A stretch of DNA of 6,853 nt, from positions 1 through 6,853 of the forward strand of contig QHXH01000129.1 in assembly GCA_003222855.1 (NCBI GenBank). Reading direction: 5' to 3'. Of this stretch, positions 1-5,526 are shown piece after piece. Under the pieces are notes generated by a model. That model saw only the letters and a program-made list of their open reading frames with translations. It had not been told where the DNA came from and ran no database searches. How positions within the stretch are numbered: the stretch's first letter is position 1; each line of letters begins with the position of its first letter. Made by a program: the position numbers and the translations under genes. This DNA comes from Acidobacteriota bacterium. GTDB taxonomy: Bacteria; Acidobacteriota; Blastocatellia; Pyrinomonadales; Pyrinomonadaceae.

Positions 1-18
1 ATAAATCCATCGCCGAAA

Positions 19-99
19 CGGGGCATTAGCCCAACCGTAAGGGAGGGCTCATCAAGTCGCGTATTTGGAGCCCTCCCTTACGGTCGGGCTAGTGCCCCG
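19..99. repeat. Long near-perfect inverted repeat (REP/MITE-like palindrome, possible terminator)
   Basis: The left arm (19-50) pairs with the right arm (68-99) around a 17-nt loop at 51-67. I count one mismatch (A33/C85) and one G-T wobble (T26/G92) in 32 positions. The core of the arms is CCGTAAGGGAGGGCTC and its complement. It lies 81 bp beyond the stop codon of the minus-strand membrane protein, so its transcript would fold into a very stable hairpin at the 3' end of that message. No clear U-tract follows on either strand, so a classic intrinsic terminator is not shown. The length and imperfect symmetry look more like an interspersed REP/MITE-type element, but only one copy lies in this window, so repetition in the genome is inferred. 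Confidence 0.85.
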
Positions 100-179
100 A
101 ATCAGCGCCACAGAATTACCCCACGGCCGGACAAACGTAGGCGCTGCGACAGTAGTCATCGATTGCAATCAAGCTATTT

Positions 180-1082
180 CTATCTTAGACGGTACAGGCT
201 TCTCATTCTCAAAGCCGCGTAAGTTCCGAATGCAGCAATAACAATCGAGACAACGTTAACAACAAAACCCAAAGCGCGGCGTGATGCCGGCATTCCATCT
301 AAGACTGGAAAGCCGAACACAAAACAGATTCCAAACCAAACCGGCAGAATTGCGACCTGTGCCGTTGCCGCTAACCCGATCATTTCGCGACGTCCAACAT
401 CGTCGGCAGTGGCCAACCCCGCAGCGATGCCAACCGCGAGAGAAATAAGCAAACCAGTTAACAGCGAATTCGATTCATTGTAGAGCAATGGCGGACTCGT
501 CATTAGCGCAACCACTACGCCGCCACACATCAGAAGAAGGGTTGCCACGATGAACGCGAACATTCCTTGCATTGCCAATCTGAATTGACGTGTCCAAGTG
601 CCGAACCCTACTGCGAGCATCGGCGGCAAGAGAGGGATAAACAACAATCCGGCAATCATGAAGAGCAACTTAAACTGAATCATTCCGTAGGCTAACAGAA
701 CCGCTCCTATCAGAATGCGTCCGACGAATCCGAGAGTGACATGACTGAACTGCCAAAGCTCTTCCAAAATATCGATGTCGGGTTCTGCGAGCGGACAAGT
801 GATCTTCGACAATTTCTCGGATGAAATAATCGATCGCGGTTGCCTAACGGCAATCCCGTATTCGTCCTGGTCGAAGAATGGCGCGGCGAGAAGCGCATCG
901 ATAAATCTCTTGGCAGTTGGCGTGGCCGTCTCGATGTCAATAATGTCATTAGCGGTCTCCGCTTTCCCAGCTCGCAAACTGCGCTTTTGATAGACGCTAA
1001 TCTCCGCGATGCCAACTGAAAATGCGATACGCGCTATATTCTCGGCACTTCCTTTGGGGCCCTTTACGGTAATTAGTCGCAT
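180..1082 (-). CDS. DUF389-like integral membrane protein, 300 aa
   Basis: The first ~110 residues are soluble. They open with MRLITVKGPKGS, which resembles the short alpha/beta N-terminal domain (MRLIEV-type) of the DUF389/TIGR00341 family. The rest is hydrophobic, with about six membrane segments near residues 116-134, 137-158, 171-193, 207-224, 236-258 and 270-291. The loop PLLPPML (150-155) and the glycine/alanine helix SLAVGIAAGLA recall the conserved PLM-P and G-AA patterns of DUF389. The biochemical role of that family is unknown. The protein ends in a basic LRMRSLYRLR tail, probably cytoplasmic. The ATG start has no Shine-Dalgarno sequence, and an in-frame stop lies ten codons upstream, so little extension is possible. 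It probably shares a transcript with the small protein at 1171-1287, 88 nt upstream. Membrane nature is near certain; the family call is moderate. Confidence 0.7.
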   Translation of the reverse strand: MRLITVKGPKGSAENIARIAFSVGIAEISVYQKRSLRAGKAETANDIIDIETATPTAKRFIDALLAAPFFDQDEYGIAVRQPRSIISSEKLSKITCPLAEPDIDILEELWQFSHVTLGFVGRILIGAVLLAYGMIQFKLLFMIAGLLFIPLLPPMLAVGFGTWTRQFRLAMQGMFAFIVATLLLMCGGVVVALMTSPPLLYNESNSLLTGLLISLAVGIAAGLATADDVGRREMIGLAATAQVAILPVWFGICFVFGFPVLDGMPASRRALGFVVNVVSIVIAAFGTYAALRMRSLYRLR

Positions 1083-1170
1083 GTCCAGGTTTCGACGCTG
1101 AGGAGGATCTCAAGTTGGTAGCGGTAGCGCTAACAATCGCCTTTATTGATTATCAGAGCCATCCACGATT

Positions 1171-1287
1171 TTAGGTGCAGCCACGAAGGAGGAATATCAA
1201 CAACAATATGCTTGCCGGCACGCCCAGCAACCACAGAATGATGTAGCCAATCTTTCCACTTTGGTTTTTAAGGTTCGGTAAACGCAT
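1171..1287 (-). CDS. Small single-pass membrane protein, 38 aa
   Basis: The reading frame encodes MRLPNLKNQSGKIGY followed by one hydrophobic helix (residues about 13-34, containing IILWLLGVPAS) and a short RGCT end. A basic N-terminus before the helix predicts the N-terminus inside the cell. A GGGAG lies about 11 nt before the chosen ATG. An in-frame ATG at 1312-1314 would add nine residues (MARRERRKK), but the GGGAG would then be inside the coding region, so the shorter form is preferred. I do not recognise a named family. The lone helix with the LLGVP motif and C-terminal RGC resembles tiny hypothetical membrane proteins often annotated beside stress genes. It lies 88 nt upstream of the DUF389-like gene in the same direction, suggesting a two-gene unit. 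The cysteine at position 37 could be modified or form a disulfide; this is speculative. Confidence 0.6.
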   Translation of the reverse strand: MRLPNLKNQSGKIGYIILWLLGVPASILLLIFLLRGCT

Positions 1288-1604
1288 TTTCTTTCTTCGC
1301 TCCCTTCTTGCCATCGTTTTCAATGCTCACAGCTATCAATTCTCACAGCTATCAATTGACGTGCCGACCTGCGCTCACAGTGTTTTTAACGAAGCCAAAG
1401 TGAACTGAAATGTCACGTAACAGTACGACGATGAAGATAGAAAACATACAAGAATTCTGTCGGCCAAAGTCAGCAATCTGCTCAGAAACCGTGGTCAATA
1501 AGGCGGATGAAACTCTGCTCGCTACCAAAGACAAACTGGCCCTGTGATTGCTTGGAATTGATGACGCCAGACGAATACAAATCAACGACCTGGGCGGGAG
1601 GACT
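1288..1604. other. Divergent intergenic region (317 bp), shared control region
   Basis: This stretch separates the leftward membrane-protein unit from the rightward ferritin-like gene, so it should contain both promoters. Its clearest structure is the 16-bp tandem duplication at 1326-1357. A TTGACG hexamer at 1356-1361 could serve as a rightward -35, but no good -10 follows at 16-18 bp. No convincing gene is seen; a 45-codon frame at 1410-1547 lacks a ribosome binding site and was not called. The other bases show no strong hairpin. Confidence 0.6.
1326..1357. repeat. Exact tandem duplication of a 16-bp unit
   Basis: CTCACAGCTATCAATT occurs twice in direct abutment (1326-1341 and 1342-1357) with no mismatch. 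Read leftward the unit is AATTGATAGCTGTGAG, so each copy supplies a TTGATA hexamer and a TGTGAG half-site-like element 40-70 nt upstream of the small membrane protein's start. The 16-bp period does not match one helical turn (10.5 bp). It could be a duplicated operator, twin -35 elements, or simply a recent slippage event. Confidence 0.9.
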
Positions 1605-2195
1605 ATGAAAGAGAAGCAACTCGAGGAACTCTTATACCAAGCGCTGGAGACCGAACTGGGCGGGGTCGAAGTCTATACGACTGCGCTCCGTTGCGTGGTG
1701 AATGATGACTTGAAAGAGGAGTGGCAGAAGTATTTGGATCAGACTCGCAATCACGTAAAAATCGTGCAGGACGTGTTGTCCCATTTCGATCTGGATCTGG
1801 AGAAAGAAACGCCCGGAAGGAAAGTGGTGCGACACACGGGAGAATCGCTGGTCAAAGCGATGCAAATGGCTTTGGAATCTGGCGAGCCTGAGGCTGCGGA
1901 AGTCGTGGCTGCAGAATGCATTGTGCTGGCCGAGACCAAAGATCACTTGAATTGGCAACTGATTGGAGAAGCCGCGAAGAAAGCGACAGGTGAGAAAGCG
2001 AAAGCGCTCAAAGCTGCGCACGAAGAAGTTGAAGACGAGGAGGACGAGCACCTGTACCACACTGCGGGTTGGGCGCGTGAACTCTGGATCAAGTCTTTGG
2101 GAATGAAAGCCGTGCTGCCGCCGCCGGAAGAAGTCAAGGATGTCAAGACAGCGATTGGCGCGGCTCGGGCTCAGCGCGCGCGCGCCGAGATGTAG
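1605..2195 (+). CDS. Ferritin-like four-helix protein, 196 aa
   Basis: The protein is almost entirely charged amphipathic helix. Its pattern fits a ferritin-like (DUF892/YciE or rubrerythrin-type) four-helix bundle that would bind a di-metal centre. Candidate ligands are E22 in helix 1 (ELGGVEVYTTAL), H50 in helix 2 (DQTRNH), E104 or E110/H114 in helix 3 (AAECIVLAETKDH) and E146/H149 in helix 4 (EEDEH, an ExxH motif). Helix 2 has threonine (T47) where an ExxH glutamate would be expected, so activity may be altered or D45 may substitute. The C-terminal ~30 residues (PPPEEV onward) form a proline-started, alanine/arginine-rich tail. The start is set by GGGAGG at 1596-1601, just before ATG 1605; the frame is open 19 codons further upstream but has no such site. 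It probably acts in the cytoplasm in iron or peroxide handling, inferred from the fold only. It is divergent from the gene pair on its left. Confidence 0.75.
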   Translation: MKEKQLEELLYQALETELGGVEVYTTALRCVVNDDLKEEWQKYLDQTRNHVKIVQDVLSHFDLDLEKETPGRKVVRHTGESLVKAMQMALESGEPEAAEVVAAECIVLAETKDHLNWQLIGEAAKKATGEKAKALKAAHEEVEDEEDEHLYHTAGWARELWIKSLGMKAVLPPPEEVKDVKTAIGAARAQRARAEM

Positions 2196-2249
2196 CGCTG
2201 CGTTCGACCTGTCTATCATTGGCCAAGTCAGTCTAGCGCGGCCCATTGG

Positions 2250-2276
2250 TTGCTCATGCTTGCTCATCTTGCTCAT
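2250..2276 (+). repeat. Three direct copies of TTGCTCAT at 9-10 bp spacing
   Basis: TTGCTCAT begins at 2250, 2260 and 2269, separated by only 1-2 bases. The period is close to one helical turn, which would put three identical sites on the same DNA face. The array sits 55-80 bp after the ferritin-like stop and about 160 bp before the CsbD start. It may be an iteron-like activator binding site for the downstream stress genes, or just a short microsatellite. Confidence 0.6.
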
Positions 2277-2322
2277 TAAGTGAAGCCAGTTCATCTTGAC
2301 GCAGAATTTGACTTAGTTGAAA

Positions 2323-2344
2323 ACACACGTCAGGTGATGTGTGT
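2323..2344 (+). promoter_or_regulatory. Hairpin/palindrome upstream of csbD-family gene
   Basis: ACACACGTC pairs with GATGTGTGT (eight Watson-Crick pairs and one G-T wobble) around an AGGT tetraloop. TTGACG (2296-2301) and TTGACT (2308-2313) stand just before it and look like -35 hexamers, but no good -10 follows at 16-18 bp. No U-tract follows the hairpin, so it is a poor intrinsic terminator for the ferritin-like gene. It could be a repressor operator or a 5'-leader structure for the CsbD transcript. Confidence 0.4.
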
Positions 2345-2436
2345 ACGTTAAAAATGCGGTAATTCCCAAATGATCAAGCTGATTGAATGTCAACGCCGAT
2401 CAGGAACAAATAGTCAGTCTTGAGAAGGGAGTAATC

Positions 2437-2649
2437 ATGAGTCTACCAAACAAAGATGAAGTCAAAGGAAAAATGGAACAAGCAAAGGGCGGCCTCAAGG
2501 AAAAAGTCGGCCACGCGCTGAAGGACACGAGCATGGAAGATCGTGGTTCGGCAGAGCGGTCACGAGGTGAAGTTCGGGAAGGATTCGGAAAGGCACGGCG
2601 AAAGGTTGGCGAGAAGATTGAAGACCTCGGCAAGGCGGTAAGGAAATAG
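2437..2649 (+). CDS. CsbD family general stress protein, 70 aa
   Basis: CsbD-family proteins are very small, hydrophilic, stress-induced cytoplasmic proteins. In Bacillus they belong to the sigma-B regulon and in enterobacteria YjbJ is among the most abundant stationary-phase proteins; the molecular role is unknown. The hallmarks here are NKDEVKGKMEQAKGGLKEKVG at residues 5-25, with the repeating KGK-Q-KG-KEKVG periodicity, and a second related half, RGEVREGFGKARRKVGEKIEDL (43-64). Length is typical for the family. The start is fixed by AAGGGAG (2425-2431) five bases before ATG 2437; an in-frame ATG at 2383 lacks a ribosome binding site and would add residues foreign to the family. It heads a co-directional run of small stress genes and lies 17 nt before the next one. 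Confidence 0.92.
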   Translation: MSLPNKDEVKGKMEQAKGGLKEKVGHALKDTSMEDRGSAERSRGEVREGFGKARRKVGEKIEDLGKAVRK

Positions 2650-2666
2650 ATGAAGGAGTAGAAATC

Positions 2667-2897
2667 GTGGTGGTGGCGGGAATTCGCGGCGCCTTAGGCG
2701 GGACTATGGGCGCGGTCCCGGCAACGCTCGTAGCGGTCGGCACGATTGTCACGATTCCGCCGCTCGGGGCGCTGGTTGCGGGACCGATCGTCGCTGCATT
2801 GGCCGGCGCGGGCGCGGCGACAAGCGGGATCATCGTCGCGCTCGCGGGCATGAAAGGAGACATATGGCAGACAACGGCGGTGGTGGAAGTAGTGTAG
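2667..2897 (+). CDS. Small Gly/Ala-rich hydrophobic protein, 76 aa
   Basis: I do not recognise a named family. Residues 5-62 are hydrophobic and rich in glycine and alanine (IRGALGGTMGAVPATLVAVG, then IPPLGALVAGPIVAALAGAGA), giving about two membrane-prone helices near 17-37 and 40-62 separated by a PP turn. The GTG start is supported by AAGGAG at 2653-2658, eight bases before it. The last ~11 codons (IWQTTAVVEVV) overlap the beginning of the next gene by 34 nt in a different frame. Translation of the two is therefore probably coupled, and the C-terminus may have been recruited from the neighbour's leader. Such glycine-rich helices can form pores or pack tightly in membranes; nothing here shows which. 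Position directly behind CsbD suggests co-expression. Confidence 0.65.
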   Translation: MVVAGIRGALGGTMGAVPATLVAVGTIVTIPPLGALVAGPIVAALAGAGAATSGIIVALAGMKGDIWQTTAVVEVV

Positions 2898-3022
2898 GTA
2901 TCGTCGCGATCTTAGTTATCTTTCTGATTATCGTGATCGCGGTCGGTGTGTTCGTTTTCCGTGGACGCATCTTTAACCGGGGCACAAATGTCAATGTCAA
3001 TATAACGACTCCGTCACGATAG
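2864..3022 (+). CDS. Small single-pass membrane protein with Asn/Val-rich tail, 52 aa
   Basis: The frame begins MADNGGGGSSVG, continues with one strong transmembrane helix (residues about 11-32), and ends in RGRIFNRGTNVNVNITTPSR. AGGAG (2855-2859) lies four bases before the ATG. The flexible glycine-rich N-terminus followed by a helix and a VNVNI-TP tail matches a recurring layout of tiny uncharacterised bacterial proteins, where the tail often reads VDVNVKxP or similar. The C-terminal segment alternates polar and beta-branched residues, suggesting a short beta strand. The basic RGR after the helix suggests that the tail is cytoplasmic by the positive-inside rule. It overlaps the preceding gene by 34 nt and ends 51 nt before the BON protein, within the same run of small genes. 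Confidence 0.65.
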   Translation: MADNGGGGSSVGIVAILVIFLIIVIAVGVFVFRGRIFNRGTNVNVNITTPSR

Positions 3023-3073
3023 GCAGTGGAGTCTACAACCTGCCGGTTTGTCCCGGCGCACAGGAGGAATGGT

Positions 3074-3637
3074 ATGGCTTATCAAGAACAGCAGGCCGAA
3101 ACAAAGCGCACAGTGGTTGAAACGCCGAACGCAAGACGTGAGGTAGTTCATTCCGAGGCGGTTTATCCCGACAGAAGCGGCCTCTCGGGCGGAGCGCTGG
3201 CCGCCATTGTTATCGGAGTTATTGCGCTCGCTGCGATCGTTATTCTTTTCGTCGTGAATAAGCAACAGGACACGACCAACGCCAACGTCGCTCAATCGCC
3301 GCCGCAAACGACGGTTGTGCAACAACCCGCGCAGCAGCCGCCGGTCATAGTTCAACAGCCCGCGCCGGGCACGCAGCAAGCTCCGGTGATAGTGAATAAT
3401 CCGGGAGGCTCCAACTCCGGTAATGTTCCCGACGATTCGGCGATTCAAGCTGCAATCGACAAAAAGTTGAGCAACGATCCGAATCTTTCGTCGCTTGGCA
3501 TCGTGGCGTCCGTGGTGAACGGCAAAGTCACGCTCACCGGCACCGTCAAAACGGCGGCTTTGAAAGCTCAGGTGGAACGGGCAGTGCGGAATCTAAGGGG
3601 AGTAAAGTCAATCGATAATCAAATCACCATCAGGTAA
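3074..3637 (+). CDS. Membrane-anchored BON-domain protein, 187 aa
   Basis: Residues 1-36 are polar. One transmembrane helix follows (about 39-61, GGALAAIVIGVIALAAIVIL), then a low-complexity Gln/Pro/Val linker (74-110, with repeated VQQP and APVIV units), an Asn/Gly/Ser stretch, and a BON domain at about 120-187. The BON fold is visible as an amphipathic helix (DDSAIQAAIDKKLS), then the strand-turn NGKVTLTGTV, a second helix and the final strand VKSIDNQITI. BON domains bind phospholipid or glycan surfaces and occur in OsmY and other envelope-stress proteins. The layout suggests that the BON domain is held outside the inner membrane on a flexible tether. AGGAGG (3062-3067), six bases before ATG 3074, decides the start; the frame is open upstream but lacks such a site. 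A small GC hairpin (3042-3057) lies just before it. Confidence 0.88.
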   Translation: MAYQEQQAETKRTVVETPNARREVVHSEAVYPDRSGLSGGALAAIVIGVIALAAIVILFVVNKQQDTTNANVAQSPPQTTVVQQPAQQPPVIVQQPAPGTQQAPVIVNNPGGSNSGNVPDDSAIQAAIDKKLSNDPNLSSLGIVASVVNGKVTLTGTVKTAALKAQVERAVRNLRGVKSIDNQITIR

Positions 3638-3705
3638 CCTGTCGAAGAGTCAAATGCAAATGGCTGTTATTGAGACTCAGTGACACCTGAAAAAAAGGAG
3701 TTCAT

Positions 3706-3852
3706 ATGCTTTGGACAATCCTGGTAATTCTTCTGATTCTCTGGCTGCTTGGCTTTCTGGCTCACTTCGGTGGCGGGCTGATCCACCTGATCTTGGTTGT
3801 CGCGGTTGTCGTTCTGGTGATTCAACTCATAACCGGCCGTCGAGCTGTCTAG
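3706..3852 (+). CDS. lmo0937 family (DUF5670) small membrane protein, 48 aa
   Basis: The whole protein is two short hydrophobic helices: residues about 2-19 (LWTILVILLILWLLGFLA) and 25-43, joined by an HFGGGLIH turn. It ends in TGRRAV. This order (MLWTI, WLLGFL, GGGLIHL, and the GRR tail) is typical of the lmo0937/DUF5670 family of tiny membrane proteins, function unknown. AAGGAG (3695-3700) lies five bases before the ATG, an excellent ribosome binding site. The positively charged tail predicts a cytoplasmic C-terminus, and with two helices the N-terminus as well. It follows the BON protein by 68 nt on the same strand. It is short enough to be missed by standard gene callers. Confidence 0.88.
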   Translation: MLWTILVILLILWLLGFLAHFGGGLIHLILVVAVVVLVIQLITGRRAV

Positions 3853-3864
3853 TGTCAAGAGTGG

Positions 3865-3898
3865 CTTGATTAGGATCAATTGATCATAAAGCATCAAG
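3865..3898. promoter_or_regulatory. Nested palindrome between lmo0937-type and DUF6496 genes
   Basis: GATCAATTGATC at 3874-3885 is a perfect 12-bp palindrome. It is flanked by CTTGAT (3865-3870) and ATCAAG (3893-3898), a second inverted pair with almost the same centre. The symmetry suggests a dimeric regulator site or a weak RNA hairpin at the 3' end of the lmo0937-type gene. There is no following U-tract, so an intrinsic terminator is not supported. Confidence 0.4.
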
Positions 3899-3979
3899 TC
3901 ACGAGTCTCGAAATCATTGGGCTGACCGCTGCCACGCGTCGAATGAAATGGAAGTGAATTTGAAGGAGGATTACCGGTA

Positions 3980-4174
3980 ATGGCGAAATATGGAAAGAAA
4001 GCAGGTAAAAAAGTTGAGAAGGCGATGCACGAGCGTAAAAAGGGAACGTTAAAGAGCGGCCGATCCGGCAAGAAAGTAACCAGTAAGAAACAGGCCATCG
4101 CGATTGGTTTGTCACAGGCTCGGAAGGCCGGCGCCAAAGTGCCGCGCAAAAAAGCCTCATCGAAGAAGAAGTAG
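3980..4174 (+). CDS. DUF6496 family basic protein, 64 aa
   Basis: A lysine-rich small protein whose order of motifs matches DUF6496 proteins: MAKYGKKAGKKVEKAMHE, then GTLKSGRSGKKVTSKKQAIA and the IGLSQARKAGAKVP block (residues 42-55). The tail (PRKKASSKKK) is a run of lysines like a histone H1 tail. Function is unknown; the strong positive charge (over a third Lys/Arg) suggests binding to nucleic acid or another polyanion, which is inference. AGGAGG (3964-3969) precedes the ATG by ten bases. It lies between the lmo0937-type gene and the dehydrogenase, whose own N-terminus carries a comparable basic tail. Confidence 0.88.
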   Translation: MAKYGKKAGKKVEKAMHERKKGTLKSGRSGKKVTSKKQAIAIGLSQARKAGAKVPRKKASSKKK

Positions 4175-4247
4175 CTCGAATGGAGTCTAATCAAGAAACG
4201 TCCGCGTAAGTTGTCGGCGCGGCCGGGTAAGCTGGCCGGAGTAGGGC

Positions 4248-5234
4248 ATGGCTACACAGGGTAAAACAAAGTCGCGCGCAAAGAAGCGAAAAACCAGTTC
4301 GCGCACTAAACGATCTGTGCGGGCAAGGAAGAGATCGGCGACAGGTCACTCAGTCAATCCTGACGGAAGAGTGAAAGAACCCAAGTCGCCAATGCCCGAA
4401 CAGCATCAGGATAAACCTGGCATCGAATCCAAAGTTGATCCAAGGCCCCGATACGAAGCTCCGCTTTACAAAGGCGCTGACAAACTCAACGGCAAGGCTG
4501 CGCTGATCACTGGCGGAGACTCCGGCATCGGCCGCGCAGTTGCTGTGCTATTCGCGCGAGAAGGCGCAGATGTCGCGATCACCCACCTCCGCCAAGAGAA
4601 AAGCGACGCTAAAGAAACACAAGCGGCGATCGAAGCAGAAGGTCACAAAGCGCTTTTGATCGAAGCCGATGTTCGCAAGCCGGAGGTTTGTCGTCGCGCT
4701 GTAAGACGAACAGCCAAGGAATTTGGGAAGCTGGACATTCTCGTAAACAACGCGGCCTTTCAACAACATCAGAAGAAACTAGAAGACGTAACTGAAGCGC
4801 AGTGGGACCATACGTTCAAGACGAATATCTACGGCTACTTTCACATGGCGAAGGCTGCCTTGCCTTATCTGCACGAAGGTAGCGCGATTATTAACACCGG
4901 TTCGATTACGGGCTTAGAAGGAAGCAAAGACTTACTTGATTACGCGACTACGAAAGGCGCGATTCACGCTTTTACCAAGTCGCTCGCCCAGAACTTGGTT
5001 GAGCGGGGCATACGAGTTAATTGCGTTGCGCCTGGTCCGGTTTGGACGCCACTAAATCCGTCCGACCAGGAACCTGAAGATGTAGCGGAGTTTGGCGCGG
5101 ACACGCCGATGGAACGGCCGGCTCAGCCAGAGGAGATCGCGCCGGCGTATGTCTACTTCGCCTCGGAGGCAGATTCCAGCTATGTGACCGGGGAGGTTCT
5201 GACGTTACTCGGCGGTGAGACGACCGCGGGATAG
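4248..5234 (+). CDS. SDR family oxidoreductase (GSP39/YdaD-like) with basic N-terminal tail, 328 aa
   Basis: A classical-fold short-chain dehydrogenase using NAD(P)H. Visible motifs are the nucleotide-binding TGGDSGIG (88-95), NNAA (167-170), N193 in KTNIYG, catalytic S219 (NTGS), and Y232/K236 in YATTK, followed by VAPGPVWTPL (260-269). The segment QHQDKPGIE (52-60) and the PRPRYE-P pattern before the Rossmann fold are typical of the glucose-dehydrogenase-like general stress protein 39 (YdaD/YghA) subgroup; the true substrate cannot be read from sequence. Unusually, residues 1-48 are an added Lys/Arg/Ser-rich tail (SRAKKRKTSSRTKRSV and more), whereas relatives begin close to Met49. GGAG at 4238-4241 precedes the first ATG; Met49 has no ribosome binding site, favouring the long form. 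It is a cytoplasmic enzyme, with stress-linked redox metabolism inferred. Confidence 0.92.
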   Translation: MATQGKTKSRAKKRKTSSRTKRSVRARKRSATGHSVNPDGRVKEPKSPMPEQHQDKPGIESKVDPRPRYEAPLYKGADKLNGKAALITGGDSGIGRAVAVLFAREGADVAITHLRQEKSDAKETQAAIEAEGHKALLIEADVRKPEVCRRAVRRTAKEFGKLDILVNNAAFQQHQKKLEDVTEAQWDHTFKTNIYGYFHMAKAALPYLHEGSAIINTGSITGLEGSKDLLDYATTKGAIHAFTKSLAQNLVERGIRVNCVAPGPVWTPLNPSDQEPEDVAEFGADTPMERPAQPEEIAPAYVYFASEADSSYVTGEVLTLLGGETTAG

Positions 5235-5253
5235 ATGATGCAGGTGGGGACGA

Positions 5254-5272
5254 AAAAGCTTTCGCAGCTTTT
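5254..5272 (+). terminator. Possible weak hairpin terminator after the dehydrogenase
   Basis: AAAAGCT (5254-5260) and AGCTTTT (5266-5272) form a seven-pair stem around TTCGC, 19 nt after the stop codon and followed by GATGTTTT. The stem has only two G-C pairs and the T-tract is interrupted, so it is at best a partial terminator. Confidence 0.3.
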
Positions 5273-5316
5273 GATGTTTTGACTTGACGGTGGTTACGAG
5301 GAAAGGAGAGCGAGTC

Positions 5317-5469
5317 ATGGGATTAGTTCTATTGATCTTATTGATCCTTTTGGTAATAGGCGCGGTTCCGGCTTGGCCGTATAGCCGACGCTGGGGATAC
5401 GGTCCAAGTGGCGGGTTGGGATTGATTCTTGTAATCGTGTTGATTCTCGTACTTCTCGGTCAGATTTGA
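5317..5469 (+). CDS. DUF3309 family small membrane protein, 50 aa
   Basis: Two hydrophobic helices (residues about 2-18 and 33-49) flank the conserved loop PAWPYSRRWGYGPSGGLG (19-36). That WPYS-WGYGPSGG core is the signature of DUF3309, a family of tiny membrane proteins with no known function, commonly near stress genes in soil bacteria. AGGAG (5304-5308), eight bases before ATG 5317, sets the start; the frame extends 11 codons upstream to 5284 without a comparable site and with residues not seen in the family. Length is normal. It follows the dehydrogenase by 82 nt, with a weak hairpin in between, so it may have its own promoter. Confidence 0.9.
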   Translation: MGLVLLILLILLVIGAVPAWPYSRRWGYGPSGGLGLILVIVLILVLLGQI

Positions 5470-5526
5470 CGACGTGCAACAACCGGCTCTGACGGAAGCA
5501 TCGATCTTCAAGTTGAGCCTCAAATC

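Noticed and set aside
1115..1174. A GAGGAGG-like motif at 1100-1106 followed by a TTG-started 19-codon frame on the plus strand
   Set aside because: It lies antisense between two genes on the minus strand and is too short to distinguish from chance.
1410..1547. A 45-codon plus-strand frame starting MSRNSTTMKIEN in the divergent region
   Set aside because: No ribosome binding site, no recognisable family and no hydrophobic or repeated pattern; a frame of this length is expected by chance.
1632..2294. A 220-codon minus-strand frame opposite the ferritin-like gene
   Set aside because: Its composition (Arg/His/Phe/Leu-rich) is that of an antisense shadow, while the plus strand has a coherent helical protein with a ribosome binding site.
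1383..2354. The 9-mer CGTTAAAAA shared by the upstream regions of the small membrane gene (minus strand, 1383-1391) and csbD (2346-2354)
   Set aside because: One shared 9-mer in almost 7 kb is expected by chance, and it is absent before the other small genes, so it is not evidence for a common promoter.
2403..2407. GGAAC resembling an EcfG-type -35 before the CsbD gene
   Set aside because: No CGTT-like -10 follows at 16-17 bp.
3014..3448. A 144-codon minus-strand frame opposite the first BON gene
   Set aside because: Arginine-rich low-complexity product with no family resemblance, mirrored by a clear BON protein on the plus strand.
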